The notes: generated from the sequence alone by a model not told the origin. 6,596 nt of DNA from SG8-32-3 sp964514055 (GCA_964514055.1 CAZEPB010000047.1:1-6596), one strand, 5' to 3'; numbered from the stretch's first letter, positions 1-6,461 are shown. A program made the numbers and translations.

Positions 1-90
1 CTTTTCATCCCTGTTGCACGCGCAGATACATGGAGATAGCGCATAAACGTACTACGGCTTTTGAGTCTGCGTTTTTTCCAGACCCACAGC

Positions 91-97
91 TTATATC
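91..97 (+). promoter_or_regulatory. Candidate TATA box for the glycosyltransferase gene
   Basis: TTATATC is centred near 94. An archaeal start site about 25-27 bases downstream would fall near 120. That gives a leader of about 49 bases if translation starts at 169, or a nearly leaderless message if it starts at 127. No clear purine-rich BRE precedes it, so this rests on position and AT-richness only. Confidence 0.35.
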
Positions 98-168
98 TTG
101 AAGCGCAAATTTAACATAAGCTAAACATGTTAAAGAGAAATATTGCCGCCTGTTCCGAGAGTGCACAA

Positions 169-1362
169 ATGAAAAAGTTAAGCTTAGCCGTCTTCAACAC
201 GCAACCGCCACACCTGTACTTCGGAGGTGTGGAACGCCGAATAATGGAAACCGCTAAGACCTTGCGCAACGAAGTTGACACCACAGTCTACAGCGGCACA
301 AAAGCAGGCTTCAAAAAACCAGCCTCAGTCAACGGAACAAAACTCGTCCCATGCTACTCCACAGACGCACTCTTTCCAGTGGACAACTGGTTCTTCAACA
401 GAACAATCGCACAAGCAGTGAATGCAATCAAGGCTGATGTTTACGAAGCTCACGCAGTCAGCGGCTACCGCTTCCTCAAAACCCTCAAAAAACGAAACAG
501 CAAAAAACCGTTCATACAGACGGTTCACGGCGTTCTCGCGGATGAGTACATGCAATCACTCCAAAGAGGAGCACCTACACTTCGAGCGAAGCTTGCCAAC
601 CTCGTCATGTGGCAACTCTCAAAACTTGAAGAAGAATCAGCAAAAAACGCAACCTTAACCGTGACAATAAGCAAATACTCACGCAGAAAAATAACACAGT
701 TCTACGGCGTAGACCCGGCAAAAATACGCATCATACCCAACGGCGTTGACACCCAAAAATTCAAACCCTCAAAAAACTGCGAACAACTCAAACGCCAAAT
801 CGGAATAGACAACAAACTTTCCGTGCTCTTTGTAGGCAGACTGATCCCCCGAAAAGGCTTACACTACCTCGTCGAAGCCGCCAAACAAATCATCAAAGAA
901 TTCAACCAAACCATATTTCTGATTGCTGGAAACGGTCCCCAGCGAAACTCACTGATTTCACATTTAGAAAAGATGAACCTGACAGACAACTTTATTTTCT
1001 TAGGCGACGTAAGCGAAAATACGCTACCCGCATTGTACAGTTGCGCCGATATTTTCGTGCTACCGTCAATTCAAGAAGGTCTAGGCATCGCGTTATTAGA
1101 GGCACAGGCAACTGCGAAGCCCATTGTCGCCTTCGATGTAGGCGGAGTAAGTGAAGCCGTTTTGGATAAAAAAAGTGGGCTGCTGGTAAAGCCAGATAGC
1201 CGCAAGTTAGCTGACGCCATTATGAAGCTTTTGGCAAGTTTTTCTTTGAGGGAGAAAATGGGACGCAGAGGTCGCGAGTTTGTTGTGGATAATTTTTCAT
1301 GGGATGTTTGCGCTCAGAAAATGCTACAGGTTTATCGTGAAGCGTTAGCCGCGACCGCATAA
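169..1362 (+). CDS. GT4-family (GT-B fold) glycosyltransferase
   Basis: This is probably a retaining glycosyltransferase that moves a sugar from a nucleotide-sugar donor to a lipid- or glycan-linked acceptor at the cytoplasmic face of the membrane. Donor and acceptor cannot be read from sequence. Counting from the ATG at 169 (397 residues), the N-terminal acceptor domain opens with a beta strand and the GGVERR loop (19-24). The C-terminal donor domain has IPNGVD (189-194), VGRLIPRKG (222-230), AGNGP (253-257) and the EX7E signature with E303 and E311, then DVGGVSE (323-329). Length is normal and no membrane segment is seen. The frame is open from an ATG at 127, but the 14 extra residues are unlike the family, and GG lies the usual distance from the 169 start. 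The ribosome site is weak for both starts (GAGAG at 157-161 before 169). The last third differs in base composition from the rest. The gene stands alone and converges on the operon to its right. Confidence 0.9.
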   Translation: MKKLSLAVFNTQPPHLYFGGVERRIMETAKTLRNEVDTTVYSGTKAGFKKPASVNGTKLVPCYSTDALFPVDNWFFNRTIAQAVNAIKADVYEAHAVSGYRFLKTLKKRNSKKPFIQTVHGVLADEYMQSLQRGAPTLRAKLANLVMWQLSKLEEESAKNATLTVTISKYSRRKITQFYGVDPAKIRIIPNGVDTQKFKPSKNCEQLKRQIGIDNKLSVLFVGRLIPRKGLHYLVEAAKQIIKEFNQTIFLIAGNGPQRNSLISHLEKMNLTDNFIFLGDVSENTLPALYSCADIFVLPSIQEGLGIALLEAQATAKPIVAFDVGGVSEAVLDKKSGLLVKPDSRKLADAIMKLLASFSLREKMGRRGREFVVDNFSWDVCAQKMLQVYREALAATA

Positions 1363-1368
1363 CTCGTG

Positions 1369-1899
1369 TTATTGGCATGTGACGTTTACGGCTTTAGCGA
1401 GAAATTTCAGGTCTCTGTTGCTCATCCACTCGGTTTTGAGGTACTCGCAGATTCTTTCGTCGCTGAGTCCAAGTCGCCTAGCTTCTTGAACCGTGTAACG
1501 GTACGCTTCGATTTCAGTGGGTCTTTCAACGTAGCTGTATCTTGGGTCGAAAAGTTCTTTTCCTTTCATAAGCTGCCTGACATGGCATAGTTCATGGATT
1601 AAGTCCAAGTAAATGTCCATTTTGTCACCAGTTTTTAGGTAACGTGCGCTTACCACGAGATGCCCACTGGCGCTGTCAACAAACATGTAACCGCCGAACC
1701 ATGTGAGGTCAACCTTGAGGTTGCGCAAAACCTCTTTTGTTCTTTCACCAAAAATCCCCCGAACGGCTTCCACTTTCTCGAAATCCTTGAAGTAATCCGT
1801 AAACACGCGCGTTGAAGCTCCTATACCTAAAACCTTGTTCAAAGGCAGTCTTCTAAGCAAACGGGCTATCCTAAACACAACGTATTCTAGCCAGTTCAT
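1369..1899 (-). CDS. Putative HExxH zinc metallopeptidase (small, uncharacterised)
   Basis: A 176-residue protein with HELCH at 102-106, the zinc-binding and catalytic motif of gluzincin-like metallopeptidases (H102 and H106 as ligands, E103 as general base). About 20 residues later YVERPTEIEA contains E125, E129 and E131. One of these, most likely in the EIEA part, would be the third ligand, as in the many small HExxH...RPxExEA proteins. Residues 65-95 are beta-rich, like the strand that lines the active-site cleft. The basic N-terminus (residues 1-25) is amphipathic but not a clear signal peptide, so a cytoplasmic or membrane-associated location is likely. It is the last gene of a three-gene minus-strand operon, 14 bases after the 454-residue gene. 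Its AGGAG site overlaps that gene's TAG stop and sits 10 bases before the ATG. The metallopeptidase call is by motif; the substrate is unknown. Confidence 0.72.
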   Translation of the reverse strand: MNWLEYVVFRIARLLRRLPLNKVLGIGASTRVFTDYFKDFEKVEAVRGIFGERTKEVLRNLKVDLTWFGGYMFVDSASGHLVVSARYLKTGDKMDIYLDLIHELCHVRQLMKGKELFDPRYSYVERPTEIEAYRYTVQEARRLGLSDERICEYLKTEWMSNRDLKFLAKAVNVTCQ

Positions 1900-1913
1900 G
1901 ACGACATTTGCTC

Positions 1914-3278
1914 CTACTGAAAGGCTGAAAGTTGTTCAAGCTTCATGCCCCTACGAGCTAAATCCTTAAGGTTTTCCACGCAGCCTATGCTGGCGTCTAT
2001 GTTGCGATGCACAGGGTGAACCCACATTTCCTCTGGTACGAGGTTAAATTGCAACGGAGCATCCGTCTTTACCCCGTATTTCTCTTGCAACTCCCTAATT
2101 GGTTGTCCTCTTCTGCAAGAATCGCGGATAGACATGTAGCTGCGCAGCAATTTCGGCGCTGCAAAAGCCCCAATGCCATGCCACAGAACCGCGTTTTCAG
2201 GAGACCCTAATGAATAAAGGAAAAATTGTGGCGAAGACGGTGTTTCCGAGAAGCTGTAATCAGCAAGTTTTTCACCTGTCACCGTAAAGCTGTCTTCAGC
2301 CTTTGCAATACTAACGTCATCTGGGTCAATCTCGTTCGGATAAAGCCGGGTAGTGCGGTATTTTACGCTAACACTTTTCAGTTTTGTGCCCTCAAAGTGA
2401 AGTTTGCCTCGGGCAGCGCGTTTGGAACCATAGCCCTCCTGTGAGTGCGGCACCGTCAACAATGTTGTCCGCTTTGTCATGCTTCTTCTCATACAGCTGT
2501 ACGCTTGGCTGATTGACTCGTAGCCTCTGTGAGTCTCGCTAATTATATGATGTAACAAACCATCTTTTGTTTCAGCTTGCAAGGTTGCTATGGGCATGCG
2601 CAGCGCATAAATCCCTAAATCTAGTCCAAAGGTTTCTGAAAGCTCTTCCATCTGCCTGTATTTTACTGAGTCCACAAAATCCACGTATGAGCCTTTGGCG
2701 TTTTCAAGTTGACGACTAAGCGGTTCCACTTCGCGCTCACAGATCAGATTTCCTTCGTACTTGTCTACGAATTGTCGGTCAACCTTGAGATCTCCTGTTT
2801 TGACATAGGCTGCTGGAAACGCGCTTTGACCGCTGGTTACGATTGATTCTTTCAGCGGGTTCATGGAGTACCTGTCCGCCTCTATGTCATCGGTGTTCAG
2901 CAGAAACGCGATTATAGGTCCTTTAGATGGCTTTTTCAGCGCTTCACAAATTTCGGTTATGTCGTTGACATCTGGCTTATGCAAGCCGTAATTATGAAAG
3001 TAGTTTCCGCAAGTTTCAAGCATTCGTGCACCTATTATTCCTTGAACTTCCTCTAAGGTTAACTGCGGATTTGAATACTCAACCGAACCTCTCAGAAAAA
3101 AATTATCCCCTTCAAAGCTCATGTCAACCTTATGACCATTTTTGAATCGAAACATGGACACTGGTTTACGATGGTTTTCCTCCTTTAGGCTCATGAGCTT
3201 TTCAGCGATTGCTTCCACGCATTGCCATGAGCTTTTCAGGAAATCCTCTAGGAGCATTCGGCAAAAGTCATCAGGCAT
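1914..3278 (-). CDS. Uncharacterised 454-residue soluble protein, middle gene of operon
   Basis: I do not recognise this family. The protein is 454 residues, soluble-looking, with no signal peptide, membrane segment, P-loop or obvious metal-binding cluster. Residues 1-37 look helical and acidic. A beta-rich stretch follows (40-66), then a hydrophobic core strand PIIAFLLNTDD (121-131), a charged helical region (183-260), and a second beta-rich part (291-335). The C-terminal third holds VLWHGIGAFAAPKLL (364-378) and a Trp/His-containing segment, EEMWVHPVHRN (416-426), which stands out as a possible ligand-binding or catalytic site. The ATG lies 6 bases after the TGA of the GNAT gene. A GGAGAGAGG site made of that gene's last codons supports the start. 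Translational coupling to both neighbours suggests a shared job. Codon use resembles the neighbours, and the long intact frame argues for a real gene. No function is claimed. Confidence 0.85.
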   Translation of the reverse strand: MPDDFCRMLLEDFLKSSWQCVEAIAEKLMSLKEENHRKPVSMFRFKNGHKVDMSFEGDNFFLRGSVEYSNPQLTLEEVQGIIGARMLETCGNYFHNYGLHKPDVNDITEICEALKKPSKGPIIAFLLNTDDIEADRYSMNPLKESIVTSGQSAFPAAYVKTGDLKVDRQFVDKYEGNLICEREVEPLSRQLENAKGSYVDFVDSVKYRQMEELSETFGLDLGIYALRMPIATLQAETKDGLLHHIISETHRGYESISQAYSCMRRSMTKRTTLLTVPHSQEGYGSKRAARGKLHFEGTKLKSVSVKYRTTRLYPNEIDPDDVSIAKAEDSFTVTGEKLADYSFSETPSSPQFFLYSLGSPENAVLWHGIGAFAAPKLLRSYMSIRDSCRRGQPIRELQEKYGVKTDAPLQFNLVPEEMWVHPVHRNIDASIGCVENLKDLARRGMKLEQLSAFQ

Positions 3279-3284
3279 TTAGTT

Positions 3285-4124
3285 TCATCCTCTCTCCAAA
3301 GATTCTGCTGTGTATATGCAGTTTTTGGCGACAGCGGGACCCATAAACATTCTCACTACCCGAAAGTCCTCTTTAAGCCCCGCCTTGTTGAGTATGTCGA
3401 GAAGTTCGGTCTCTTTTTTTGGAATGTACATGAAAACGTTGAGACCGTTTAATTTGCTTAGGATGGTTTTGAGGAGCAACTTGGCTGCCTTAACACGGGT
3501 CGCTTTGCATATTAAAGGTCCAACTTCAGCCATTCTGTCATAAACCTTCGCGACAACGTAGCCTGTAATCTCGTTGTTTTCAGTCGAGACATAACACAAA
3601 TTCTCCTTATTAAAAAGGATAGGCTCTAACAGCTTCCCTCTATCAGCGCCAAAACATCTGCAGTCTAAACCTATCACGCCAGGAACGTCCTGCTTCTTTG
3701 CCGCCTTTAACCTCTGTTGAGCCGCGGGAAATGCAGCTTTTCCTTGCAAGACCAAGAAATCAATATCGGGTTCAAATCCAAAGCTCTCGTAGAATTTGAT
3801 TAGGTACGGATAAGCATAAAGCCCGATTGTCTCCACGCCATTGTTCTTCAAATAGTCTATTGCATGTTTTATCAAAATGCTTCCAGCGCCCTCTCCTCTG
3901 AAATCTTCTTTAACCACGAAATTGCCGAACCATCCCACTTTCCCAAAACCGACGCTCGTGGCTATGCCTACGCGCTTCTGACCGTGAAACTGAACAAAAC
4001 ATCCTGGGGGCTCAAGTTTCATCATGAACTCGAAATCCTTTACTGTCATGTTCCAGTTCATTGTGTTAGCAAGTTGAACCGCAAAAGGAAAATCGTCAAC
4101 TTCCATTTTCTCCACATGAAACAT
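3285..4124 (-). CDS. Two-domain GNAT N-acetyltransferase (YitH-like)
   Basis: An acetyl-CoA-dependent acyltransferase whose acceptor is unknown. The N-terminal GNAT domain (about 1-125) begins with strand FHVEKM and has the core strand GWFGNFVV (64-71). The pyrophosphate-binding loop RGEGAG (76-81) matches the Q/RxxGxG/A motif, and a YPYLIKFYESFGF segment (105-117) is typical of motif B. Residues about 140-270 form a second, degenerate GNAT-like domain with CFGADRGKLL (157-166), a Gly-Tyr strand (188-193) and VGPLIC (201-206). This is the layout of YitH-type proteins with a C-terminal Acetyltransf_18-like half. Total length (279) fits that architecture. ATG 4124 is preferred because the first strand starts at residue 2 and GGGAG lies about 11 bases upstream. 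A shorter start at Met7 also has a purine-rich leader. It is the first gene of the minus-strand operon. Confidence 0.86.
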   Translation of the reverse strand: MFHVEKMEVDDFPFAVQLANTMNWNMTVKDFEFMMKLEPPGCFVQFHGQKRVGIATSVGFGKVGWFGNFVVKEDFRGEGAGSILIKHAIDYLKNNGVETIGLYAYPYLIKFYESFGFEPDIDFLVLQGKAAFPAAQQRLKAAKKQDVPGVIGLDCRCFGADRGKLLEPILFNKENLCYVSTENNEITGYVVAKVYDRMAEVGPLICKATRVKAAKLLLKTILSKLNGLNVFMYIPKKETELLDILNKAGLKEDFRVVRMFMGPAVAKNCIYTAESLERG

Positions 4125-4163
4125 GCAAATACTTTCTCCCTCTAGGACATAAGCCTATGCCGT

Positions 4164-4183
4164 GCCGACGGAAACTGCTCGGC
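4164..4183. repeat. 20-bp inverted repeat upstream of the GNAT operon
   Basis: GCCGA (4164-4168) and TCGGC (4179-4183) are perfect inverted arms separated by 10 bases, so their centres are about 15 bases apart. They lie between the candidate minus-strand TATA element and the first operon gene. The layout could suit a dimeric regulator, or it may be chance in this GC-rich patch. Confidence 0.25.
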
Positions 4184-4194
4184 TCGTATGCAAA

Positions 4195-4204
4195 GCATAA
4201 AACA
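4195..4204 (-). promoter_or_regulatory. Candidate TATA box for the GNAT operon
   Basis: On the minus strand this reads TGTTTTATGC, centred near 4199. The predicted start would be near 4173, giving a leader of about 50 bases that includes the GGGAG site of the GNAT gene. A second TA-rich spot near 4152 would start transcription too close to the ATG to keep that site. The match is imperfect. Confidence 0.3.
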
Positions 4205-4213
4205 CCGTATCAA

Positions 4214-4230
4214 CGAAACGGTTTATTTAT
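4214..4230 (+). promoter_or_regulatory. Candidate BRE/TATA promoter (distal) for the G1 peptidase gene
   Basis: CGAAAC at 4214-4219 followed by TTTATTTAT at 4222-4230 looks like an archaeal BRE plus TATA pair. Transcription would start near 4253, leaving a leader of about 100 bases before the GTG at 4352. That leader would include the inverted-repeat cluster at 4265-4288. Confidence 0.4.
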
Positions 4231-4264
4231 TTCTGTATGCTCTATTAGTGTTAAAGACGTTTTA

Positions 4265-4288
4265 TGGCATGCAAGGGCAATCTTGCCA
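4265..4288. repeat. Nested inverted repeats, candidate operator of the G1 peptidase gene
   Basis: Three overlapping inverted pairs occur within 24 bases: TGGCA (4265-4269) with TGCCA (4284-4288), GCAAG (4271-4275) with CTTGC (4282-4286), and GGCAA (4276-4280) with TTGCC (4283-4287). They end 7 bases before the proximal TATA-like element, a usual place for an archaeal regulator. An RNA hairpin in the leader from the distal promoter is the other option. Confidence 0.35.
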
Positions 4289-4295
4289 ATAATAA

Positions 4296-4304
4296 CTTAT
4301 TTAA
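4296..4304 (+). promoter_or_regulatory. Candidate proximal TATA box for the G1 peptidase gene
   Basis: CTTATTTAA centred near 4300, preceded by A-rich AATAA, predicts a start near 4326 and a leader of about 26 bases. That leader would carry the purine-rich GGAAAGGATGG segment (4329-4339) ahead of the GTG. Its position fits the start codon better than the distal element does. Confidence 0.4.
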
Positions 4305-4351
4305 GGTGAACCAAACTGCAGCAAAAAAGGAAAGGATGGAAAACTGGCGCA

Positions 4352-5098
4352 GTGCTTCTAATACTTATTTGGATACTCCTATTCGCTTTTTCAATGTATT
4401 TGCTCGAACTTCTATTAGCCATTTTCACCAGCAACCCTCAGGGGCACAGTATAGCAAGCACGGACTGGGCAGGGTACCTCGTTACACCGGATTTAGAGAA
4501 ACCCCAAGAACAAGTAAGTGGGATTAACGCCTCATGGACCGTGCCTAGAATAGGCGTATTCTCGTCTGATGCCTACTCCTCAGCTTGGATAGGCATTGGT
4601 GGGCACTCTGAAAAAACGCTAATTCAAGTCGGAACTGAGCACGACTCCGTAAACGGTCAAGAGTATTATTCTGCTTGGTACGAAATGTTGCCCGATGAAG
4701 CGATTAGAATAACCAGTATGAGCGTTTCGCCAGGCGATTTAATTACTGCCTCCATAACTCTGGTTAATTCGGATACTAACGAGTGGGCTATAAGAATACA
4801 CGACGTCACAAAGAATAAGGGATTTTATCAAACTTTCATTTACAATTCCTCTCGTTTGTCAGCGGAATGGATAGTTGAAAGACCACACGTGAACGACGAG
4901 ATTACCACGCTAGCAAATTTCGGAACCATAACTTTCAAAGATTCATACGCAAAGGTCGGCGATAACGTTGGGAAAATCACCACTTTTCCCTATTCCCAAG
5001 TCATAATGACCAATGAGTTGAGCTTGCAGTTAGCGTCTGTTTCACCGCTTGGCGCCGACGGGGCAAGCTTCGATGTTACTTACATGAGTAGCGGGTGA
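4352..5098 (+). CDS. Exported or membrane-anchored G1-family glutamic peptidase (eqolisin-type)
   Basis: Predicted endopeptidase using a Gln/Glu catalytic pair, outside the cytoplasmic membrane. Residues 1-25 are almost uninterrupted hydrophobic (signal peptide or anchor). The eqolisin core follows in family order: DWAGY (38-42), ASWTVP (60-65), AWIGIGG (78-84), LIQVG with the catalytic-type Q92, YYSAWYE (105-111), SPGDLI (126-131), AEWIVERP (171-178) carrying the catalytic-type Glu (E172 or E176 by family alignment), and LANFGTITF (187-195). The roughly 210-residue core matches mature fungal enzymes, so it looks complete. There is almost no propeptide between the signal and the core (about 12 residues), unlike fungal precursors. 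Two sequons (N59-A-S, N165-S-S) could be glycosylated. The GTG start is the only usable one upstream, since the frame has a stop at 4307. An ATG at 4394 would halve the hydrophobic segment. GGATGG sits 12 bases ahead. Monocistronic. Confidence 0.87.
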   Translation: MLLILIWILLFAFSMYLLELLLAIFTSNPQGHSIASTDWAGYLVTPDLEKPQEQVSGINASWTVPRIGVFSSDAYSSAWIGIGGHSEKTLIQVGTEHDSVNGQEYYSAWYEMLPDEAIRITSMSVSPGDLITASITLVNSDTNEWAIRIHDVTKNKGFYQTFIYNSSRLSAEWIVERPHVNDEITTLANFGTITFKDSYAKVGDNVGKITTFPYSQVIMTNELSLQLASVSPLGADGASFDVTYMSSG

Positions 5099-5143
5099 GC
5101 GGCTCAATTGTTTTAAGCCATGTAGTTTGTCGATAGGAAACGC

Positions 5144-6424
5144 TCATTTTATGACTTGCCTGACTATTCGCTTGAGCTCTTCTTCCGCCACTCCTTTTCG
5201 AAGTTGCCGCAGCAATTTTTTGATTTCATAAAAAGTAATCATCATTTCACCTTTGTCTAATCTTTCTTGGCTTCTTCTCACTCTTCTAGCGATTTCTGCC
5301 ACTTGCTGAGGAGTTGCTTTTATTCCCTGCAGGTCCAAGTAAGCCTGAACCGTTGCTTCTCCGAGGTGTCTACCCATGTAAAGCATAGTCTTTCTGTCAA
5401 TCATTTTTGGGGAGAAAGGCTCAAACGAAAGAGGATGCCTTAACATTCCATGAACCTGCTTGTCGGATGCATGTGAGAAAACGTCTTCGCCAACTATTGG
5501 TTTCTGAAACGCCAGTGGCCACGTGAAGCTTTTTTCGACAAACTGGCTTAGTCGGTGAAGTTTGTGTGCGTCTATGCCTGTGTTTCTTCCGTAAAGCAAC
5601 TCTAGGGATACAACTACTTCTTCCAAAGGTGCAAGCCCTGCTCTTTCACCGTATCCAGCGACGCATACCTGTGGATGAGTTATTCCTTCTTCTATAGCAG
5701 CAAGCGTGTTAGCGGTTGCCAAACCAAAGTCGTTATGGCACCTTACGGATAACAGCTTGTTGTTTGCTAGTTCCGAGAGTCCGTCCCTGACTCTTGAGAT
5801 GAGGTAGTGTGTTGATAAAGGTCTTAAGATGCCCACGCTGTCCTCGATTACTAGGCGGTCTGCCCCTGCTTTTGCTGCGGTTTCATAAATTTTCACGATG
5901 TCTTCAAGAGGAGTTCTCGAGGCATCTTCGAGTACAAAGTTGACGGTGAAACCGTGTTTTTTGGCGTATTCAACGCAGTCGGCTGTTTGTTTTATGATTT
6001 GTTCTGGCGTAGTTTTCAATACGTGTTTAAGGTTTAGCCCGTTGAAGGGTGTGGCCAAGGCGATTTCTCGAATGTGAGAGTTTAAGCAGGCGTCGATGTC
6101 TGCTCTGTTCAAGTTTGCTGAAGCCGCTAATCTTGCCTGTGTAAAACTTTCGTTGGAGAGCCGCCTGACAGCGTCTTTTTCCTCATCAGAGAAGCCTGGA
6201 AAACCGAGGTTGATGATTGACACTCCTAATTCGTCCAGGGACTTGGCTAGTCTGGTTCTTTCAGAGTATGTTAGGAAAACGGTTGGGGTGTTCTCGCCTT
6301 CTATTAGAGTTTCGTCCCAGACGAAAACTTGTTTGGGTAGCTTTGATGGAAGTGTTTTTCTGAAGCGGTTATAGTTTTCTATCAGATTTTGGCTTCTAAG
6401 TTTTCTAAATACTGTTTTCTTCAC
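5144..6424 (-). CDS. LeuA/homocitrate-synthase-like protein (HMGL-like, DRE-TIM family) with altered active site
   Basis: A 426-residue relative of 2-isopropylmalate, citramalate and homocitrate synthases, which condense acyl-CoA with 2-oxoacids. The barrel spans about 32-280. It shows VWDETLIEGENTPTV (35-49), EDASRTP (166-172), IEDSVG (193-198), CHNDFGLATANTLAA (229-243) and GERAG (259-263). The lid region follows with FSHAS (316-320) and LSFEPFSPK (332-340). There is no LeuA C-terminal regulatory domain; length suits the NifV/AksA type plus a basic 30-residue N-terminal extension. Key residues differ from active enzymes: Ile41 for the catalytic Arg of DxTLR, Arg228 for the first His of HxH, Leu264 for Asn in GN, and apparently Gln323 for the His of SGxH. 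Asp37 and His230 remain. Substrate is therefore unassigned. The start is GTG with GGGGCGAG three bases upstream; no earlier in-frame start is nearby. Its stop converges on the G1 gene, 45 bases apart. Confidence 0.85.
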   Translation of the reverse strand: MKKTVFRKLRSQNLIENYNRFRKTLPSKLPKQVFVWDETLIEGENTPTVFLTYSERTRLAKSLDELGVSIINLGFPGFSDEEKDAVRRLSNESFTQARLAASANLNRADIDACLNSHIREIALATPFNGLNLKHVLKTTPEQIIKQTADCVEYAKKHGFTVNFVLEDASRTPLEDIVKIYETAAKAGADRLVIEDSVGILRPLSTHYLISRVRDGLSELANNKLLSVRCHNDFGLATANTLAAIEEGITHPQVCVAGYGERAGLAPLEEVVVSLELLYGRNTGIDAHKLHRLSQFVEKSFTWPLAFQKPIVGEDVFSHASDKQVHGMLRHPLSFEPFSPKMIDRKTMLYMGRHLGEATVQAYLDLQGIKATPQQVAEIARRVRRSQERLDKGEMMITFYEIKKLLRQLRKGVAEEELKRIVRQVIK

Positions 6425-6443
6425 GAGCTCGCCCCAGTTATAA

Positions 6444-6461
6444 AATCTCGCTTATGAGATT
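6444..6461. repeat. 18-bp inverted repeat in the promoter of the LeuA-like gene
   Basis: AATCTC (6444-6449) and GAGATT (6456-6461) are perfect 6-bp arms around a 6-base spacer. The repeat lies just downstream of the candidate TATA box and about 20 bases before the GTG. A repressor bound here would block transcription initiation. Confidence 0.35.

Noticed and set aside
1..44. Minus-strand frame with ATG at 44-42 open to the left edge (begins MRYLHV)
   Set aside because: Only 14 codons are visible, with no ribosome site and no family resemblance.
3..101. Plus-strand frame open from the left edge to TGA at 99-101, a possible upstream gene tail
   Set aside because: About 32 codons with an unremarkable composition (Cys-Cys, Arg-Arg, Phe-Phe runs) and no recognisable ending. 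It is probably intergenic.
1366..1590. 74-codon plus-strand frame after the glycosyltransferase
   Set aside because: It lies wholly opposite the metallopeptidase gene, whose HExxH motif shows the minus strand is the coding one.
4264..4527. 87-codon plus-strand frame starting just after the distal G1 promoter and overlapping the G1 gene
   Set aside because: Its translation has no domain-like character, and most of it overlaps, in another frame, the clearly real G1 peptidase.
5100..5120. GGCT...AGCC inverted repeat with a T-rich stretch between the G1 and LeuA-like genes, a possible terminator
   Set aside because: Arms of only 4 bp and an interrupted T-run (TTGTTTT) inside the loop are too weak to call.
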